64,000 bases of DNA from Chitinophaga sp. CB10. Its GTDB lineage: Bacteria > Bacteroidota > Bacteroidia > Chitinophagales > Chitinophagaceae. The DNA lies in contig MLAV02000017.1 of the NCBI GenBank assembly GCA_001870995.2, forward strand, positions 85,799-149,798, read 5' to 3'. The stretch's first letter is position 1, and each line of letters starts with the position of its first letter. Position numbers and translations under genes: made by a program. Under the pieces are notes generated by a model that searched no databases, was not told the DNA's origin, and saw only the letters and a list, made by a program, of their open reading frames with translations. Positions 7,436-16,909 of this stretch are shown here, in pieces.

Positions 7436-8098
7436 TTATTTGCCGTCAGCAGTGTTTTGCTCTTTCTTAAACGCTTTCGGTCCTTTGTGGTGACCGCCAT
7501 GTTTGTGACGCTTTTTAAAATTGTCCGCCATGGCCTGGTATTGCTGGTACTGGTCCGCATTGAGGACTGATTTTACCTGCGTATCCTTCTCGGCTTTGAG
7601 CGCTTTCATTTTAGCCAGCTGGTCTTGTTTGGACACGGTGCTGTCTTTACGGACAGCGTGTGCTTTGGCCTTGAAATCCTTGTGGATGGCCTGCATTTTC
7701 GCGGCCTGGTCGTCTGATAGGCCGAGGGCTTCCTTCATGGCCTTTTTGCCGTGGGCGCTATCGCTGCGATGCCTTTTATGCTGGCGCATATCCGCCATTT
7801 TATTTTTCATGGCAGTGTGCTGCTGTTCCCATTTTGCGGCCTGGTCCGGCGTGAGTACGGATTTTACCTTCGCTTCCCGGGCCTGGCTGATGGCCTGCAT
7901 TTTAGCTTTTTTATCAGCCGGGGAAAGACTGGAATCCTTGCGAACCTGTTGTGCGTCTTTGATAAAGGATTTGTTTATGTCTTTCAGTTTTGTTTGCTGT
8001 TCAGCGGTCAGGTTCAATGGCTTAGACCTGGCAGAATCCTGCGCCATGGCCGGAATCGTTGCTGCCATCAGGCAGATCAAGAGTAAGTTCTTAAGCAT
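7436..8098 (-). CDS. Spy/LTXXQ-like periplasmic protein with two tandem domains
   Basis: A 220-residue secreted protein, mostly helical and rich in Lys, Gln and Ala. Signal peptide M-L-K-N-L-L-L-I-C-L-M-A-A-T-I-P-A-M-A is probably cut before Q. Two copies of a roughly 65-residue unit follow: L-T-A-E-Q-Q-T-K-L...K-V-K-S-V-L-T-P-D-Q-A-A-K-W and L-S-D-D-Q-A-A-K-M...Q-V-K-S-V-L-N-A-D-Q-Y-Q-Q-Y. Each ends in the L-T/N-x-D-Q motif of LTXXQ proteins such as the chaperone Spy. A role as a stress chaperone or metal sensor is a family-level guess. The tail is His/Lys-rich (K-R-H-K-H-G-G-H-H-K). Confidence 0.6.
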   Translation of the reverse strand: MLKNLLLICLMAATIPAMAQDSARSKPLNLTAEQQTKLKDINKSFIKDAQQVRKDSSLSPADKKAKMQAISQAREAKVKSVLTPDQAAKWEQQHTAMKNKMADMRQHKRHRSDSAHGKKAMKEALGLSDDQAAKMQAIHKDFKAKAHAVRKDSTVSKQDQLAKMKALKAEKDTQVKSVLNADQYQQYQAMADNFKKRHKHGGHHKGPKAFKKEQNTADGK

Positions 8099-8302
8099 AT
8101 TGGTTGTTTTCAGTTTTAGACCCCGGGGTGGTCCGGGAGTTTAAAAATGAAATGTTTAAGATATGGTAAAATTTAGTTAAATGGGAGGTAAGTAATTGGT
8201 TTATAGATGATTGCCTGGGGATGGGTCCTGCTTTTTGAAGAGGGGGCTTGCGGTAATTGGCGCTTGAAGCATTAGTGTTTGGCGAATGGGCGCTTTACGG
8301 AA

Positions 8303-8334
8303 AAACAAAGCCCCGGATGAAAATCCGGGGCTAA
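8303..8334 (-). terminator. Intrinsic terminator of glutamine synthetase gene
   Basis: AGCCCCGGAT (8309-8318) and ATCCGGGGCT (8323-8332) form a 10-bp stem with a tetraloop. On the minus strand it is followed by TTTGTTTTT. It lies 30 bp after the glnN stop. Confidence 0.85.
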
Positions 8335-8360
8335 TCATACACCAAAACAATCTTACGGTT

Positions 8361-10550
8361 TTATCGCAAGAAAAGCAGCTCTCTGTATTTAGGCAATGCC
8401 CATTTCTTGTCATCAACCAGGAACTCCAGTTTATCGGAGTGGTAGCGGATCACATCAAAGTAAGGCTTGATTTTCTCACAATAGTCGATCGCTTTCTGGC
8501 GGCTGTCGGTAAGTTTATTAGCAACTTTGCGCGCCTCGATCATAGCCTGTACGTTTTCACTGATGACATTAATATGTTCAGAAATTTTAGCAGCGATTTG
8601 TTTCTGCGCTTTCACTGACTCTTCGCCGAGACCAATTTCTTTCAGGCCTTTGATGTTTTCGATCAGCTCATTGAGGTAGCTGATAGCAGAAGGCAGGATA
8701 GTGTTGGTAGCGAGGTCGCCGATTACGCGGGCTTCGATCTGCACTTTTTTCACGTAGTCTTCCAGGAGGATTTCGTGACGGGCGTGCAGTTCTTTTTCGT
8801 TGTACACACCTACTTCGGTGAACAGTTTGGTAGCTTTAGGCGTAACGAAAGCGTCGAGTGCTTTAGGAGTGGTTTTGATATTTTCAAGACCTCTTCTTTC
8901 AGCTTCTTTTTCCCACTCTTCGGAATAACCGTCTCCTTCGAACAGGATTCTTTCCGAATCTACAATATATTTTCTAAGAGTTTGCATAATTGCAATCTCT
9001 TTTTTCTCACCTTTTTCGATCAGGCCATCCACTTCCACTTTAAAGTCGGTCAGGGTTTTAGCCACGATAGAGTTCAGCACGGTCATTGCGGAAGCGCAGT
9101 TAGCGGAAGAACCTACGGCGCGGAACTCGAACTTGTTACCAGTGAAGGCGAACGGAGAAGTACGGTTACGGTCGGTGTTGTCCAGCATCAGTTCCGGAAT
9201 GTGACGGTGCAGGTCCAGTTTCAGGATAGCCTCGTCCTGTTCGTCGAACTTGTTGTTTACGCGGGTTTTAACTTCCTGCAGTACTTCGTAGAGGTATTTA
9301 CCGGAGAATACGGAGATGATGGCAGGAGGAGCTTCGTTGGCGCCCAGACGGAAGTCGTTGGACGGAGAAGCGATAGACGCTCTGAGGAGGTCAGCGTAGT
9401 CATGTACCGCTTTGATCGTGTTCACGAAGAAAGTGAGGAACATGAGGTTGGTCTTAGGAGTTTTACCGGGAGCCAGCAGGTTTACGCCGGTGTCGGTAGC
9501 CATAGACCAGTTATTGTGTTTACCGGAACCGTTGATACCGGCAAATGGTTTCTCGTGCAGGAGTACTTTCAGTTTGTGGCGTTTCGCTACTTTGTTCATG
9601 ATGTCCATCAGCAGAGAGTTGTGGTCAACTGCGATGTTCACTTCTTCAAAGATAGGCGCGCACTCGAACTGGGAAGGAGCTACCTCGTTGTGGCGGGTTC
9701 TCAGCGGAATACCCAGTTTGTAGGATTCTTCTTCGAAATCGCGCATGTAAGCGTAAGCTCTTTCAGGGATAGCGCCGAAGTAGTGGTCTTCCAGCTGCTG
9801 ACCTTTGGAAGGCGCGTGACCTACCACGGTACGGCCGGTCATGATCAGGTCAGGACGGGCGTTAGCCAGGTTTTCGTCTACCAGGAAGTATTCCTGTTCC
9901 CAACCGAGGGTAGGCGTAACTTTGGTAACGTTCTTATCGAAATAGTTACATACGTCTACCGCAGCTTTGTCGATCGCAGCGAGGGCTTTCAGCAAAGGCG
10001 CTTTGTAGTCCAGTGATTCACCGGTGTATGAAACGAAGATAGTAGGAATGCAGAGGGTTTTACCATAACCTTGCTCCAGGATGAAGGCTGGAGAAGATGG
10101 GTCCCATGCAGTATAACCGCGAGCTTCGAAGGTTGCTCTCAGACCGCCATTCGGGAAGCTGGAAGCATCTGGCTCCTGTTGTACCAGCGCATCACCGTCA
10201 AAAGTTTCGAGGGCAGAGCCATCGCTTTTCAGGGTGAAGAAAGAGTCATGTTTTTCAGCGGTAGTACCAGTCAGCGGTTGGAACCAGTGCGTGTAGTGAG
10301 TTACACCTTTTTTCATTGCCCAGGCTTTCATACCGGAGGCAATCTGCTCAGCCATTTTGCGCTCAAGCTTGGTGCCGTTCTTAATTGAGTTCATCAGGCT
10401 CTTGTAAGCCTCATCGCTCAGGTATTCACGTACAATTCTTCCGGCAAATACGTTAGAACCGAAAACTTCGGTGATTTTGCCATTATGCTCGGTGAGTTTG
10501 GAGTCTACGCCAGCTAATCCTTCCAGCGCGGTAAAACGTAACGATTGCAT
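8361..10550 (-). CDS. glnN: Glutamine synthetase type III
   Basis: About 729 residues from the ATG at 10550, where M-Q-S-L-R-F-T-A-L-E matches the usual start of GSIII. An in-frame ATG at 10571 is less likely. The length, far above the roughly 470 of GSI, and the segments G-W-E-Q-E-Y-F-L-V-D, A-P-S-Q-F-E-C-A-P-I-F-E-E, G-S-G-K-H-N-N-W-S and D-R-N-R-T-S-P-F-A-F-T-G-N-K-F-E-F-R-A-V-G define the type III family common in Bacteroidota. It makes glutamine from glutamate, ammonia and ATP in the cytoplasm as a dodecamer. It is a single gene with its own terminator and diverges from purL. Confidence 0.95.
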   Translation of the reverse strand: MQSLRFTALEGLAGVDSKLTEHNGKITEVFGSNVFAGRIVREYLSDEAYKSLMNSIKNGTKLERKMAEQIASGMKAWAMKKGVTHYTHWFQPLTGTTAEKHDSFFTLKSDGSALETFDGDALVQQEPDASSFPNGGLRATFEARGYTAWDPSSPAFILEQGYGKTLCIPTIFVSYTGESLDYKAPLLKALAAIDKAAVDVCNYFDKNVTKVTPTLGWEQEYFLVDENLANARPDLIMTGRTVVGHAPSKGQQLEDHYFGAIPERAYAYMRDFEEESYKLGIPLRTRHNEVAPSQFECAPIFEEVNIAVDHNSLLMDIMNKVAKRHKLKVLLHEKPFAGINGSGKHNNWSMATDTGVNLLAPGKTPKTNLMFLTFFVNTIKAVHDYADLLRASIASPSNDFRLGANEAPPAIISVFSGKYLYEVLQEVKTRVNNKFDEQDEAILKLDLHRHIPELMLDNTDRNRTSPFAFTGNKFEFRAVGSSANCASAMTVLNSIVAKTLTDFKVEVDGLIEKGEKKEIAIMQTLRKYIVDSERILFEGDGYSEEWEKEAERRGLENIKTTPKALDAFVTPKATKLFTEVGVYNEKELHARHEILLEDYVKKVQIEARVIGDLATNTILPSAISYLNELIENIKGLKEIGLGEESVKAQKQIAAKISEHINVISENVQAMIEARKVANKLTDSRQKAIDYCEKIKPYFDVIRYHSDKLEFLVDDKKWALPKYRELLFLR

Positions 10551-10974
10551 GCTGTAATTAATTTTACACAAAAGAACACAATAACACCGGTAAATGCAAT
10601 AAAATTGTTCACTTTAACCAAAAAATTACATTTTGGGTCGAAAAAAGCAGCGAATTTTTCCATTTGGTCAAAAAAAAGAGGGTAGCGGAGTCTAAAACTG
10701 ATAAATTAAAAAATTATTAATATAATAAGCGCTTGTACATCTTATGGGAAAATATTTCTATCTCATACCCAGGGCAGGTTTGGGAGGAAAAGTACCCCTG
10801 AAACTATCTTATAGCTCATAGTGACTTCCGGCAGGATTTTAACGTATAGCCGGCCCCGTATTATAATAATACGGCTAAATAATCCGGTAAGAGTACCGGG
10901 GTTCACTTTGGCAGTTGTATGAAAATCATGTAATTTGTATTACCCATTATTCACTCGTTTTATACCTTATAAGC
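10551..10974. other. Gene-free divergent region between glnN and purL with a hairpin cluster
   Basis: This 424-bp stretch holds no believable ORF. The half next to glnN is very AT-rich. The half next to purL carries three consecutive hairpins: CCGGC/GCCGG (10828-10832 with 10849-10853), CGTATTAT/ATAATACG (10857-10864 with 10866-10873), and CCGGTA/TACCGG (10884-10889 with 10894-10899). They end just before the purL promoter, so they are outside the purL transcript. They may belong to an unrecognised small RNA or to operator sites. Confidence 0.5.
10907..10937 (+). promoter_or_regulatory. Putative purL promoter
   Basis: TTTG at 10907-10910, a 20-bp spacer, then TAATTTG at 10931-10937, one base short of the TAnnTTTG consensus. 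The start site would fall near 10943, inside the longer upstream reading frame, which supports the purL start at 10975. Confidence 0.5.
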
Positions 10975-13176
10975 ATGCAAACTACCGTAGAAATTGCTGA
11001 ACAGTTGGGACTTACCGCTGACGAGTTTGAAAGAGTAAAATCCACGTTAGGCCGATCCCCAAACTTCACTGAACTGAGTATGTACGCCGCCATGTGGAGC
11101 GAGCACTGCAGTTACAAAAATTCGCTGGTATGGCTCAAAACCCTGACCCGCGAAGGCGATCACCTGCCGGTGAAAGCAGGGGAGGAAAATGCCGGCCTGG
11201 TAGACATTGGCGACGGCAACGCCGTGGTGTTCAAAATAGAATCACATAACCACCCGTCCGCCATTGAGCCCTTCCAGGGCGCGGCCACGGGCGTGGGAGG
11301 CATCCACCGCGATATATTTACCATGGGCGCACGCCCCATTGCAGAGCTGAACTCCCTGCGGTTCGGCAGCATCAGCAACGCCAAATCAAGGGAAAATATG
11401 AAAGGCGTGGTAGCCGGCATCAGCCACTACGGAAAGGATTTCGGCGTGCCGACCGTTGGCGGGGAAGTGTATTTTGAAAGCAACTACCAAACCAACCCGC
11501 TGGTAAACGTGATGAGCGTAGGCGTGGTAAAAACCGGGCAGACGATTTCCGCGACGGCGTATGGAGACGGTAACCCCGTGTTTATCGTAGGGGGCCTCAC
11601 TGGCAAGGATGGCATCGGGGGCGCGGTATTCGCATCGGCCGACATCACGGAAGACAGTGCGGAAGACCTGCCGGAAGTACAACAGAGCAACCCCGCCCTG
11701 GGGAAAAGGCTCATGGAAGCCTGCCTGGAAGTAGCGCCCACCAAAGCGCTCATCGGCATGCAGGACATCGGCGCTGCCGGCATCACCTGCTGCGCTGCGG
11801 AAATGAGCGCCAAAGGCGAACATGGGATGATCCTGCAATTGGATAAAGTGCCTGCCCGCCACCCCAACATGCGGGCCTGGGAAATCCTGCTCAGCGAAAG
11901 CCAGGAGCGGATGCTCATGGTCGTGAAAAAAGGACAGGAGCAGGTAGTAACGGAAATCTTTTCCAAATGGGAGCTGCAATGCGCGCAAATAGGCCATGTG
12001 ACTGCCGATAAAAGCCTGAAATGCTACCTGCATGAAACGCTGGAAGCGGACGTGCCGGCATTTTCCCTCGTACCGGGAGGCGGCGCTCCGCAATACCACC
12101 GCGCGTACACCGTGCCGGCCTATTTTGAAAAAATCAGACCTTTTGATATCCAGTTCATCCCGGATACGGATAACCCTTCGTTTGTAGCGGAGCGCATGAT
12201 TGCCCAGGCGAATATCGCTTCCAAGCGCTGGATATATAACCAGTTCAACGGCGGCGCCACCGCCCCCAGCGATGCGGCCATAGTGCCGCTGCCGGGTATG
12301 GATAAGGCGCTGGCGGTGACTACCGACTGTAACAGCCGCTACGTGTATGCGGACCCGCACGTGGGCGCGCAGATAGCCGTAGCGGAAGCCGCCCGCAACC
12401 TCGTATGCTCCGGCGCGGAGCCGCTGGCAATTTCCAACTGCCTGAACTTCGGCAACCCGTACGATCCGGAAGTGTACTACCAGTTCGTATATGCGCTGAA
12501 AGGCGTTACAGAAGCCTGCCGCAAGTTCAATACGCCTATCACCGGGGGCAACGTCAGCTTCTACAACCAGTCGCCCGACGGGGCTATTTACCCTACGCCG
12601 GTAATCGGAATGATCGGTATCCTGGAAAGCAGGGACGCCGTGCTCACGCAGGGGTTCAAGCAGGAGGGCGACTACATCTACCTCCTGGGTCGCAGCCGCA
12701 ATGATATCAGCAGTTCCGAATACCTGCACAAGATCATCGGCATTGAATACAGCCCGGTTCCGCACTTCAACATAGAGGAAGAGCTGCACCTGCAGCGGGC
12801 CGTATCCAAACTGCATAAGGCGGGCGTATTGCAGTCCGCCCACGATGTGAGCGAAGGCGGCCTGTTCATCTCCGTATTCGAAAGCGCGATCCCCAACGGC
12901 CTCGGTTTCGACATCCGTACGAACGACAACTTCCGCACGGACGCCTTCCTCTTTGGCGAAAGCCAGAGCCGCGTGATTGTATCCATCCGGCCGGAGGACA
13001 AGGAGAAGTTTGACGCCGTGATTCATTCCATTATTGATGCAACGGACGTATCCATTCGCGCTGAAAAAATCGGCGTGGTGAAAGGGGATGCCATCGTAGT
13101 GGATGATGAAGTATGGGGTAAGGTAGCGGATTGGAAAAAGATTTATAATACCGCGCTGGAGGAAAATCTTAAATAG
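10975..13176 (+). CDS. purL: Phosphoribosylformylglycinamidine synthase subunit PurL (small type)
   Basis: A 733-residue PurL that uses ATP and PurQ-derived ammonia to convert FGAR to FGAM in purine synthesis. The start is M-Q-T-T-V-E-I-A-E-Q-L-G; the frame is open 60 bp further up, but a promoter lies there. Visible family marks are A-M-W-S-E-H-C-S-Y-K-N-S (residues about 35-46), K-I-E-S-H-N-H-P-S-A-I-E-P-F-Q-G-A-A-T-G-V-G-G, T-V-G-G-E, and M-Q-D-I-G-A-A-G-I-T. The length equals the stand-alone PurL that needs PurS and PurQ; neither is in the window. Confidence 0.95.
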   Translation: MQTTVEIAEQLGLTADEFERVKSTLGRSPNFTELSMYAAMWSEHCSYKNSLVWLKTLTREGDHLPVKAGEENAGLVDIGDGNAVVFKIESHNHPSAIEPFQGAATGVGGIHRDIFTMGARPIAELNSLRFGSISNAKSRENMKGVVAGISHYGKDFGVPTVGGEVYFESNYQTNPLVNVMSVGVVKTGQTISATAYGDGNPVFIVGGLTGKDGIGGAVFASADITEDSAEDLPEVQQSNPALGKRLMEACLEVAPTKALIGMQDIGAAGITCCAAEMSAKGEHGMILQLDKVPARHPNMRAWEILLSESQERMLMVVKKGQEQVVTEIFSKWELQCAQIGHVTADKSLKCYLHETLEADVPAFSLVPGGGAPQYHRAYTVPAYFEKIRPFDIQFIPDTDNPSFVAERMIAQANIASKRWIYNQFNGGATAPSDAAIVPLPGMDKALAVTTDCNSRYVYADPHVGAQIAVAEAARNLVCSGAEPLAISNCLNFGNPYDPEVYYQFVYALKGVTEACRKFNTPITGGNVSFYNQSPDGAIYPTPVIGMIGILESRDAVLTQGFKQEGDYIYLLGRSRNDISSSEYLHKIIGIEYSPVPHFNIEEELHLQRAVSKLHKAGVLQSAHDVSEGGLFISVFESAIPNGLGFDIRTNDNFRTDAFLFGESQSRVIVSIRPEDKEKFDAVIHSIIDATDVSIRAEKIGVVKGDAIVVDDEVWGKVADWKKIYNTALEENLK

Positions 13177-13254
13177 GAAACGTAACAGGGAAGGCGCCGC
13201 CTGTCGCGGCCTGTGTAAAAACGGCAGCCTGCGGTGATGGCCCTGTTCTGAGGA

Positions 13255-13300
13255 CGTGCAGGCGATCGCAGCGGCCTTGGATCTCTCCCTAAAAAAATAA
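13255..13300. repeat. Half-copy of the dispersed intergenic end motif
   Basis: AGCGGCCTTGGATCTCTCCC (13269-13288), followed by TAAAAAAATAAAA, matches the right end of the element at 3947-4080 (AGCAGCCTTAGATCTCTCTC, CCAAAAAAA) with few changes. It lies between the purL stop and the shared terminator. Confidence 0.45.
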
Positions 13301-13308
13301 AATAGCAG

Positions 13309-13343
13309 TAAAAAGCCCATTGCGCAAGCAATGGGCTTTTTGT
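13309..13343. terminator. Bidirectional terminator between purL and the TonB receptor gene
   Basis: AAAAGCCCATTG (13311-13322) and CAATGGGCTTTT (13329-13340) form a 12-bp perfect stem flanked by As and Ts, so it serves both convergent genes. Confidence 0.9.
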
Positions 13344-13345
13344 TA

Positions 13346-15670
13346 TCAGAACCTGTAATTCAGGCCGAGGTTGAATCTTGCGCCGGCGCCTTTGATATAG
13401 CTGTCCGTTACTACGCGGGACTGTGCCAGCACCGGGTAGTAGTCCGCGTTGAAGAGGTTATCCACACCCAAACGCAGGGTGGTGGCCTTGTTGAAATGAT
13501 ACGCGGTATAGAGGTTCACGAGGCTGAAGCTGCTGACAGGGCCAGTGCCCAGGTCCCAGTCGCCTTTGGAATTGGGCGAGAAGCGCTTGCGGGAACCGCT
13601 GTAGATGTAATACAGGCCGAGGTCCAGCTTCTGACGGAAGGGCGAATAGTTCACATTCACCGTCGCTTTATCAGGCGTGATGCGGCTTCCGGGCAGGTAC
13701 ACCTTACCGGCGGCGGTTTCCTTTTTGCCCTCTACATGCGCATAGGAGGCGTTTACGGAGAGGTTGGCGAGGAACTGGTAACCGGCGGTAAATTCAAAGC
13801 CCTGGATGCGCTCCGGCGCGCGTTCCGGCGTGGCTACCCCATTGATATCCACCAGGCTGCTGCCCAGGTTGGAAGTGCTGATGAAGTAAGCGCCGCTGGC
13901 ATTGAATTTCCCGATGTTGCTATTGAAGCCGGCTTCGTAGTTATTGGTAATGATAGCGTCCGTCTGGATGGAACCGTTGACGCTGGCGCCTCCCGGCACA
14001 TCTTTGGCGAGGCGGAGCGTGCGCCCCAGGTCGTACAGGCTAAAGCTCTGGGAGAAGCTGACGAACGGATTGAAATAATCGAACCGGGTATAACGCAGGC
14101 CTGCATTGTATGTCAGCGCATCGTAGGGCAGGTTGCCGCCTTTCACCTTCACGCCGCCGGCATAGTTGCCGAATTTAATGGTGGTAAAATCCGGGATATC
14201 GAGGGAAACATTTTCGTAACGCACGCCAGCCTTCAGGAGGAAATCCTTGAAGATATAGGCTTTCAGCTGGGCATAAGGCGCGTAGTTTTTCATATCCATC
14301 CTGGGCACAAACTTGCGGCCGTCTACCAGGGGCTGTTCGGTGACATCGTTGAGCACGTCGAGTCCGTACGTGATATCCCCGTGTAGATCCGGGCTGATAT
14401 TCAGCAGGGTATTGAAGTTGGCGCGAATACCCTTTTTGCGGGAGGTGATGGCAGAGTTGCCGCCGCCTTCATAGAAATCGGAATATTCGAAGATAGTATA
14501 AAAATCCTGGTAGTAGATATTCACATCCAGGGAGGTGTTTTTGAAAATATGTTTGTTAGTGTACGTCAGGTAGGCGTTGTGGTTATACGGCGTGCCCTGC
14601 TTTGCGCCCGGCAGCGTGCCCAATACGCCGGTGATAGGGCTTTCGCCGAATTTGCCGCCGGAGTTGATGTAGGTGGAGTTCTGCATGGTGCGGTAGTAGT
14701 TGTACATCAGTTCAATGCGGTTATTGTCATTGATGTTGTAGCCTACTTTGGCAAATGCGTTGATATTCTCGTTTTGCGCGAGGGATTGGAACGGGGCGAT
14801 CACTTCGCCTTTGGCGTCTTTATACACGCCGGTTTGTTCGTAGGTCCCGTTTACCACGTAATCGAATTTATTAAGCGTACCGCTGAGGGTTTGGGATACG
14901 CGGCCGCCCATGCTGTTGGCTGCGCTGGTGAGGGAGCCGGCGGTGCTGACGTCTGTAGCGCCGCTGATCTTTTTATCGCCGGTGGCTTTTTTGGTGATGA
15001 AGTTGATGATACCACCGTCCGCGCCGTTGCCGTAGATGGCGGTAGCGCCTTTGATCACTTCCACGCGTTCTATAACGGAAACGTCTATACTACGCATGTC
15101 CTTATCCCCGTTGCGGAGCGGGGTGGATTGCGGGATACCGTCGATCATGATGAGCATGCTGCGGCCGCGGAGGGTCTCTCCTTTTTTGGTGGCGGTGTTG
15201 GTACCGAGGGTGAGGCCGGGTACGTTCAGGCCCAGCAGCTGGTTGATGTCCGTAGTGATGGCGCTTTGCTCCTGCAGCTGTTTACCGGAGATGATGGTGA
15301 TGGAGCTGGGTACGGTACCGATGGTTTCCCTGTTACGGCCGGCGGTGACTACTACTTCCCCGAGGCCAACTTTCGCATTGTCGATCAGCAGGTTGAGCGC
15401 GAGGTTATCGTTTTGGAGCGTTACTTCCTTTTCAATCGTCGTATAGCCGATACCGGTAGCGATCAGTTTATAGTTGCCCGGCTTTACATCCCGGATGGTG
15501 AAACCGCCGTCGTTGTTGGTGATGGCGTGTTTTTGGGTGCCGGCCAGGTAGATGCGGAGGCCGGGAACGGCGTTGCCGGTGCTGTCCTGTATTTTTCCCG
15601 TAATATTTTGTGCGGCGAGTTGTAAGGTCGCCAGTAATAATGCAAGGCCGAAGGAAACGAGCTTCTTCAT
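13346..15670 (-). CDS. TonB-dependent siderophore-type outer-membrane receptor
   Basis: About 774 residues. The start M-K-K-L-V-S-F at 15670 overlaps the stop of the upstream PepSY gene (ATGA), which argues against the longer frame. Signal peptide, then a carboxypeptidase-regulatory-like beta domain (N-I-T-G-K-I-Q-D-S-T-G-N-A-V-P-G, to residue about 95), a linking G-L-G-E-V-V-V-T-A-G-R-N-R, a plug domain (L-R-G-R-S-M-L-I-M-I-D-G-I-P; V-E-V-I-K-G-A-T-A-I-Y-G-N-G-A-D-G-G-I-I-N) and a barrel ending in a C-terminal aromatic residue (N-L-G-L-N-Y-R-F). This fits FhuA/FecA-like ferric-siderophore uptake. Pairing with a PepSY reductase-like protein supports iron, but the ligand is not known. Confidence 0.85.
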   Translation of the reverse strand: MKKLVSFGLALLLATLQLAAQNITGKIQDSTGNAVPGLRIYLAGTQKHAITNNDGGFTIRDVKPGNYKLIATGIGYTTIEKEVTLQNDNLALNLLIDNAKVGLGEVVVTAGRNRETIGTVPSSITIISGKQLQEQSAITTDINQLLGLNVPGLTLGTNTATKKGETLRGRSMLIMIDGIPQSTPLRNGDKDMRSIDVSVIERVEVIKGATAIYGNGADGGIINFITKKATGDKKISGATDVSTAGSLTSAANSMGGRVSQTLSGTLNKFDYVVNGTYEQTGVYKDAKGEVIAPFQSLAQNENINAFAKVGYNINDNNRIELMYNYYRTMQNSTYINSGGKFGESPITGVLGTLPGAKQGTPYNHNAYLTYTNKHIFKNTSLDVNIYYQDFYTIFEYSDFYEGGGNSAITSRKKGIRANFNTLLNISPDLHGDITYGLDVLNDVTEQPLVDGRKFVPRMDMKNYAPYAQLKAYIFKDFLLKAGVRYENVSLDIPDFTTIKFGNYAGGVKVKGGNLPYDALTYNAGLRYTRFDYFNPFVSFSQSFSLYDLGRTLRLAKDVPGGASVNGSIQTDAIITNNYEAGFNSNIGKFNASGAYFISTSNLGSSLVDINGVATPERAPERIQGFEFTAGYQFLANLSVNASYAHVEGKKETAAGKVYLPGSRITPDKATVNVNYSPFRQKLDLGLYYIYSGSRKRFSPNSKGDWDLGTGPVSSFSLVNLYTAYHFNKATTLRLGVDNLFNADYYPVLAQSRVVTDSYIKGAGARFNLGLNYRF

Positions 15671-16776
15671 TTGTCTGTTATTAATGATCCTTTGTGGATG
15701 GATTTCCGTTGTGATGTGATAATGAATTTGCGGCGGTACCATATCAGGAAACCTGACAGGGATAGCAGGCCGGGGGCGAGGCCAAACAAGGACCAGATTA
15801 TTTTCAGCGGGAGGCCGCCGTAGTTGCCAAAGTGCAGTTGCGGTACGATGGCGGCGAATTTATCTGCGAATTTCGCGTGATGGATGGCGGCTACTTTTTG
15901 TATTTCGCCGGTTTTATTATCGAAGTACACGGAGGAGGCAAACTGGCCCCAGATGGGGGATTCGCCGGCATGGCCGAGGATGCGCACGGGCGCGTCCGCC
16001 TTTTTGGGAGGGCGTACGCCCATGACGGTCAGCCCGGGGATGGCTTTACGGGCTTCGGTTACCAGCCGGTCATAGTCCAGGTTAGTGGGAATTTCTTTGG
16101 AGGCGGTGAGTTTGCCTTTACGGGAGTCGATCACTTTTTGCACCATGATGATGCCGGTGATGACGATGACGAGGTTAAACAGGATGGCCCAGACGCCCAG
16201 GATGCGGTGGAGGTTACGCCAGCGGCGGTTGCGGTGGCTCCATTCGAGTTTTACCCGGAAAGTAAGCACTTTGCCGAACGCGTGGCGGTAGATCCAGGCG
16301 CCGGTAAGCAGGGAGATGGCGAGCAGGATGGCCATCACGAGTATGATTTGGGCGCCGGTTTTTCCGGAAAGCAGGGAGAAGTGGAAGTAGAGGACTTTTC
16401 CCATGAAATAGTCCGTATTACCTCTCTGGCCTACCACTTGTGCGGTGTATGGGTTTACGAAGAAGTACACTTTGCGTTCCGCGTCATATTCCGCGCGGAT
16501 GATGGTGGTTTCGTCCGGCGATTGCGGGAGGCGGGTCGCCATGAGGTAGGGCTGATCCGGCTGTACCAGCTGGCGTACGGCCTGGAATTGTTGTTGGAGG
16601 GGGAGGTAATTTTTTCCGGGGGAGATATGATAGGCGCTGTGGTACAATGCCTCGTCCAGCTCATCATTGAAGACGAGCATTGAGCCGGTGGCACTAATGA
16701 GCAAAAGGAACAAGCCTGCCAATAACCCGGCGAGGCGGTGTATCCTGAAAACTTGTTTACTCCAAATCTTTCTCAA
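15667..16776 (-). CDS. PepSY-associated transmembrane protein (siderophore-reductase-like)
   Basis: A 369-residue inner-membrane protein of the PepSY_TM family. TM1 is H-R-L-A-G-L-L-A-G-L-F-L-L-L-I-S-A-T-G (residues about 13-31). A periplasmic PepSY region follows, then a TM at about 141-160. The R-R-W-R-N-L-H-R-I-L-G-V-W-A-I-L-F-N-L-V-I motif introduces the next TM with a conserved His, and a final TM precedes a basic tail. Members next to TonB receptors are thought to reduce ferric siderophores in the periplasm. It is the first gene of a two-gene operon and overlaps the receptor start by 4 bp. Confidence 0.85.
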   Translation of the reverse strand: MRKIWSKQVFRIHRLAGLLAGLFLLLISATGSMLVFNDELDEALYHSAYHISPGKNYLPLQQQFQAVRQLVQPDQPYLMATRLPQSPDETTIIRAEYDAERKVYFFVNPYTAQVVGQRGNTDYFMGKVLYFHFSLLSGKTGAQIILVMAILLAISLLTGAWIYRHAFGKVLTFRVKLEWSHRNRRWRNLHRILGVWAILFNLVIVITGIIMVQKVIDSRKGKLTASKEIPTNLDYDRLVTEARKAIPGLTVMGVRPPKKADAPVRILGHAGESPIWGQFASSVYFDNKTGEIQKVAAIHHAKFADKFAAIVPQLHFGNYGGLPLKIIWSLFGLAPGLLSLSGFLIWYRRKFIITSQRKSIHKGSLITDK

Positions 16777-16901
16777 CCCTTAAATACTTTACTTCCTTAT
16801 CAATGAAAATTGGCAGGCACGAATGTGTTATGAGGAATCGCCGTTATGCTATAACCATGCAGGACCTGATACTTTTCTGAGCTACTTTTTTTCTTGCGAT
16901 G

Positions 16902-16909
16902 CAAAGGTA
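16902..16909 (-). promoter_or_regulatory. Putative -7 box for the PepSY-TonB operon
   Basis: TACCTTTG on the minus strand is an exact TAnnTTTG match. No TTTG was found at the -33 distance. The leader would be about 120 nt. Confidence 0.4.

Noticed and set aside
10551..10974. A known riboswitch (purine or glutamine type) before purL
   Set aside because: The hairpins are upstream of the predicted start site and no conserved riboswitch core could be recognised.
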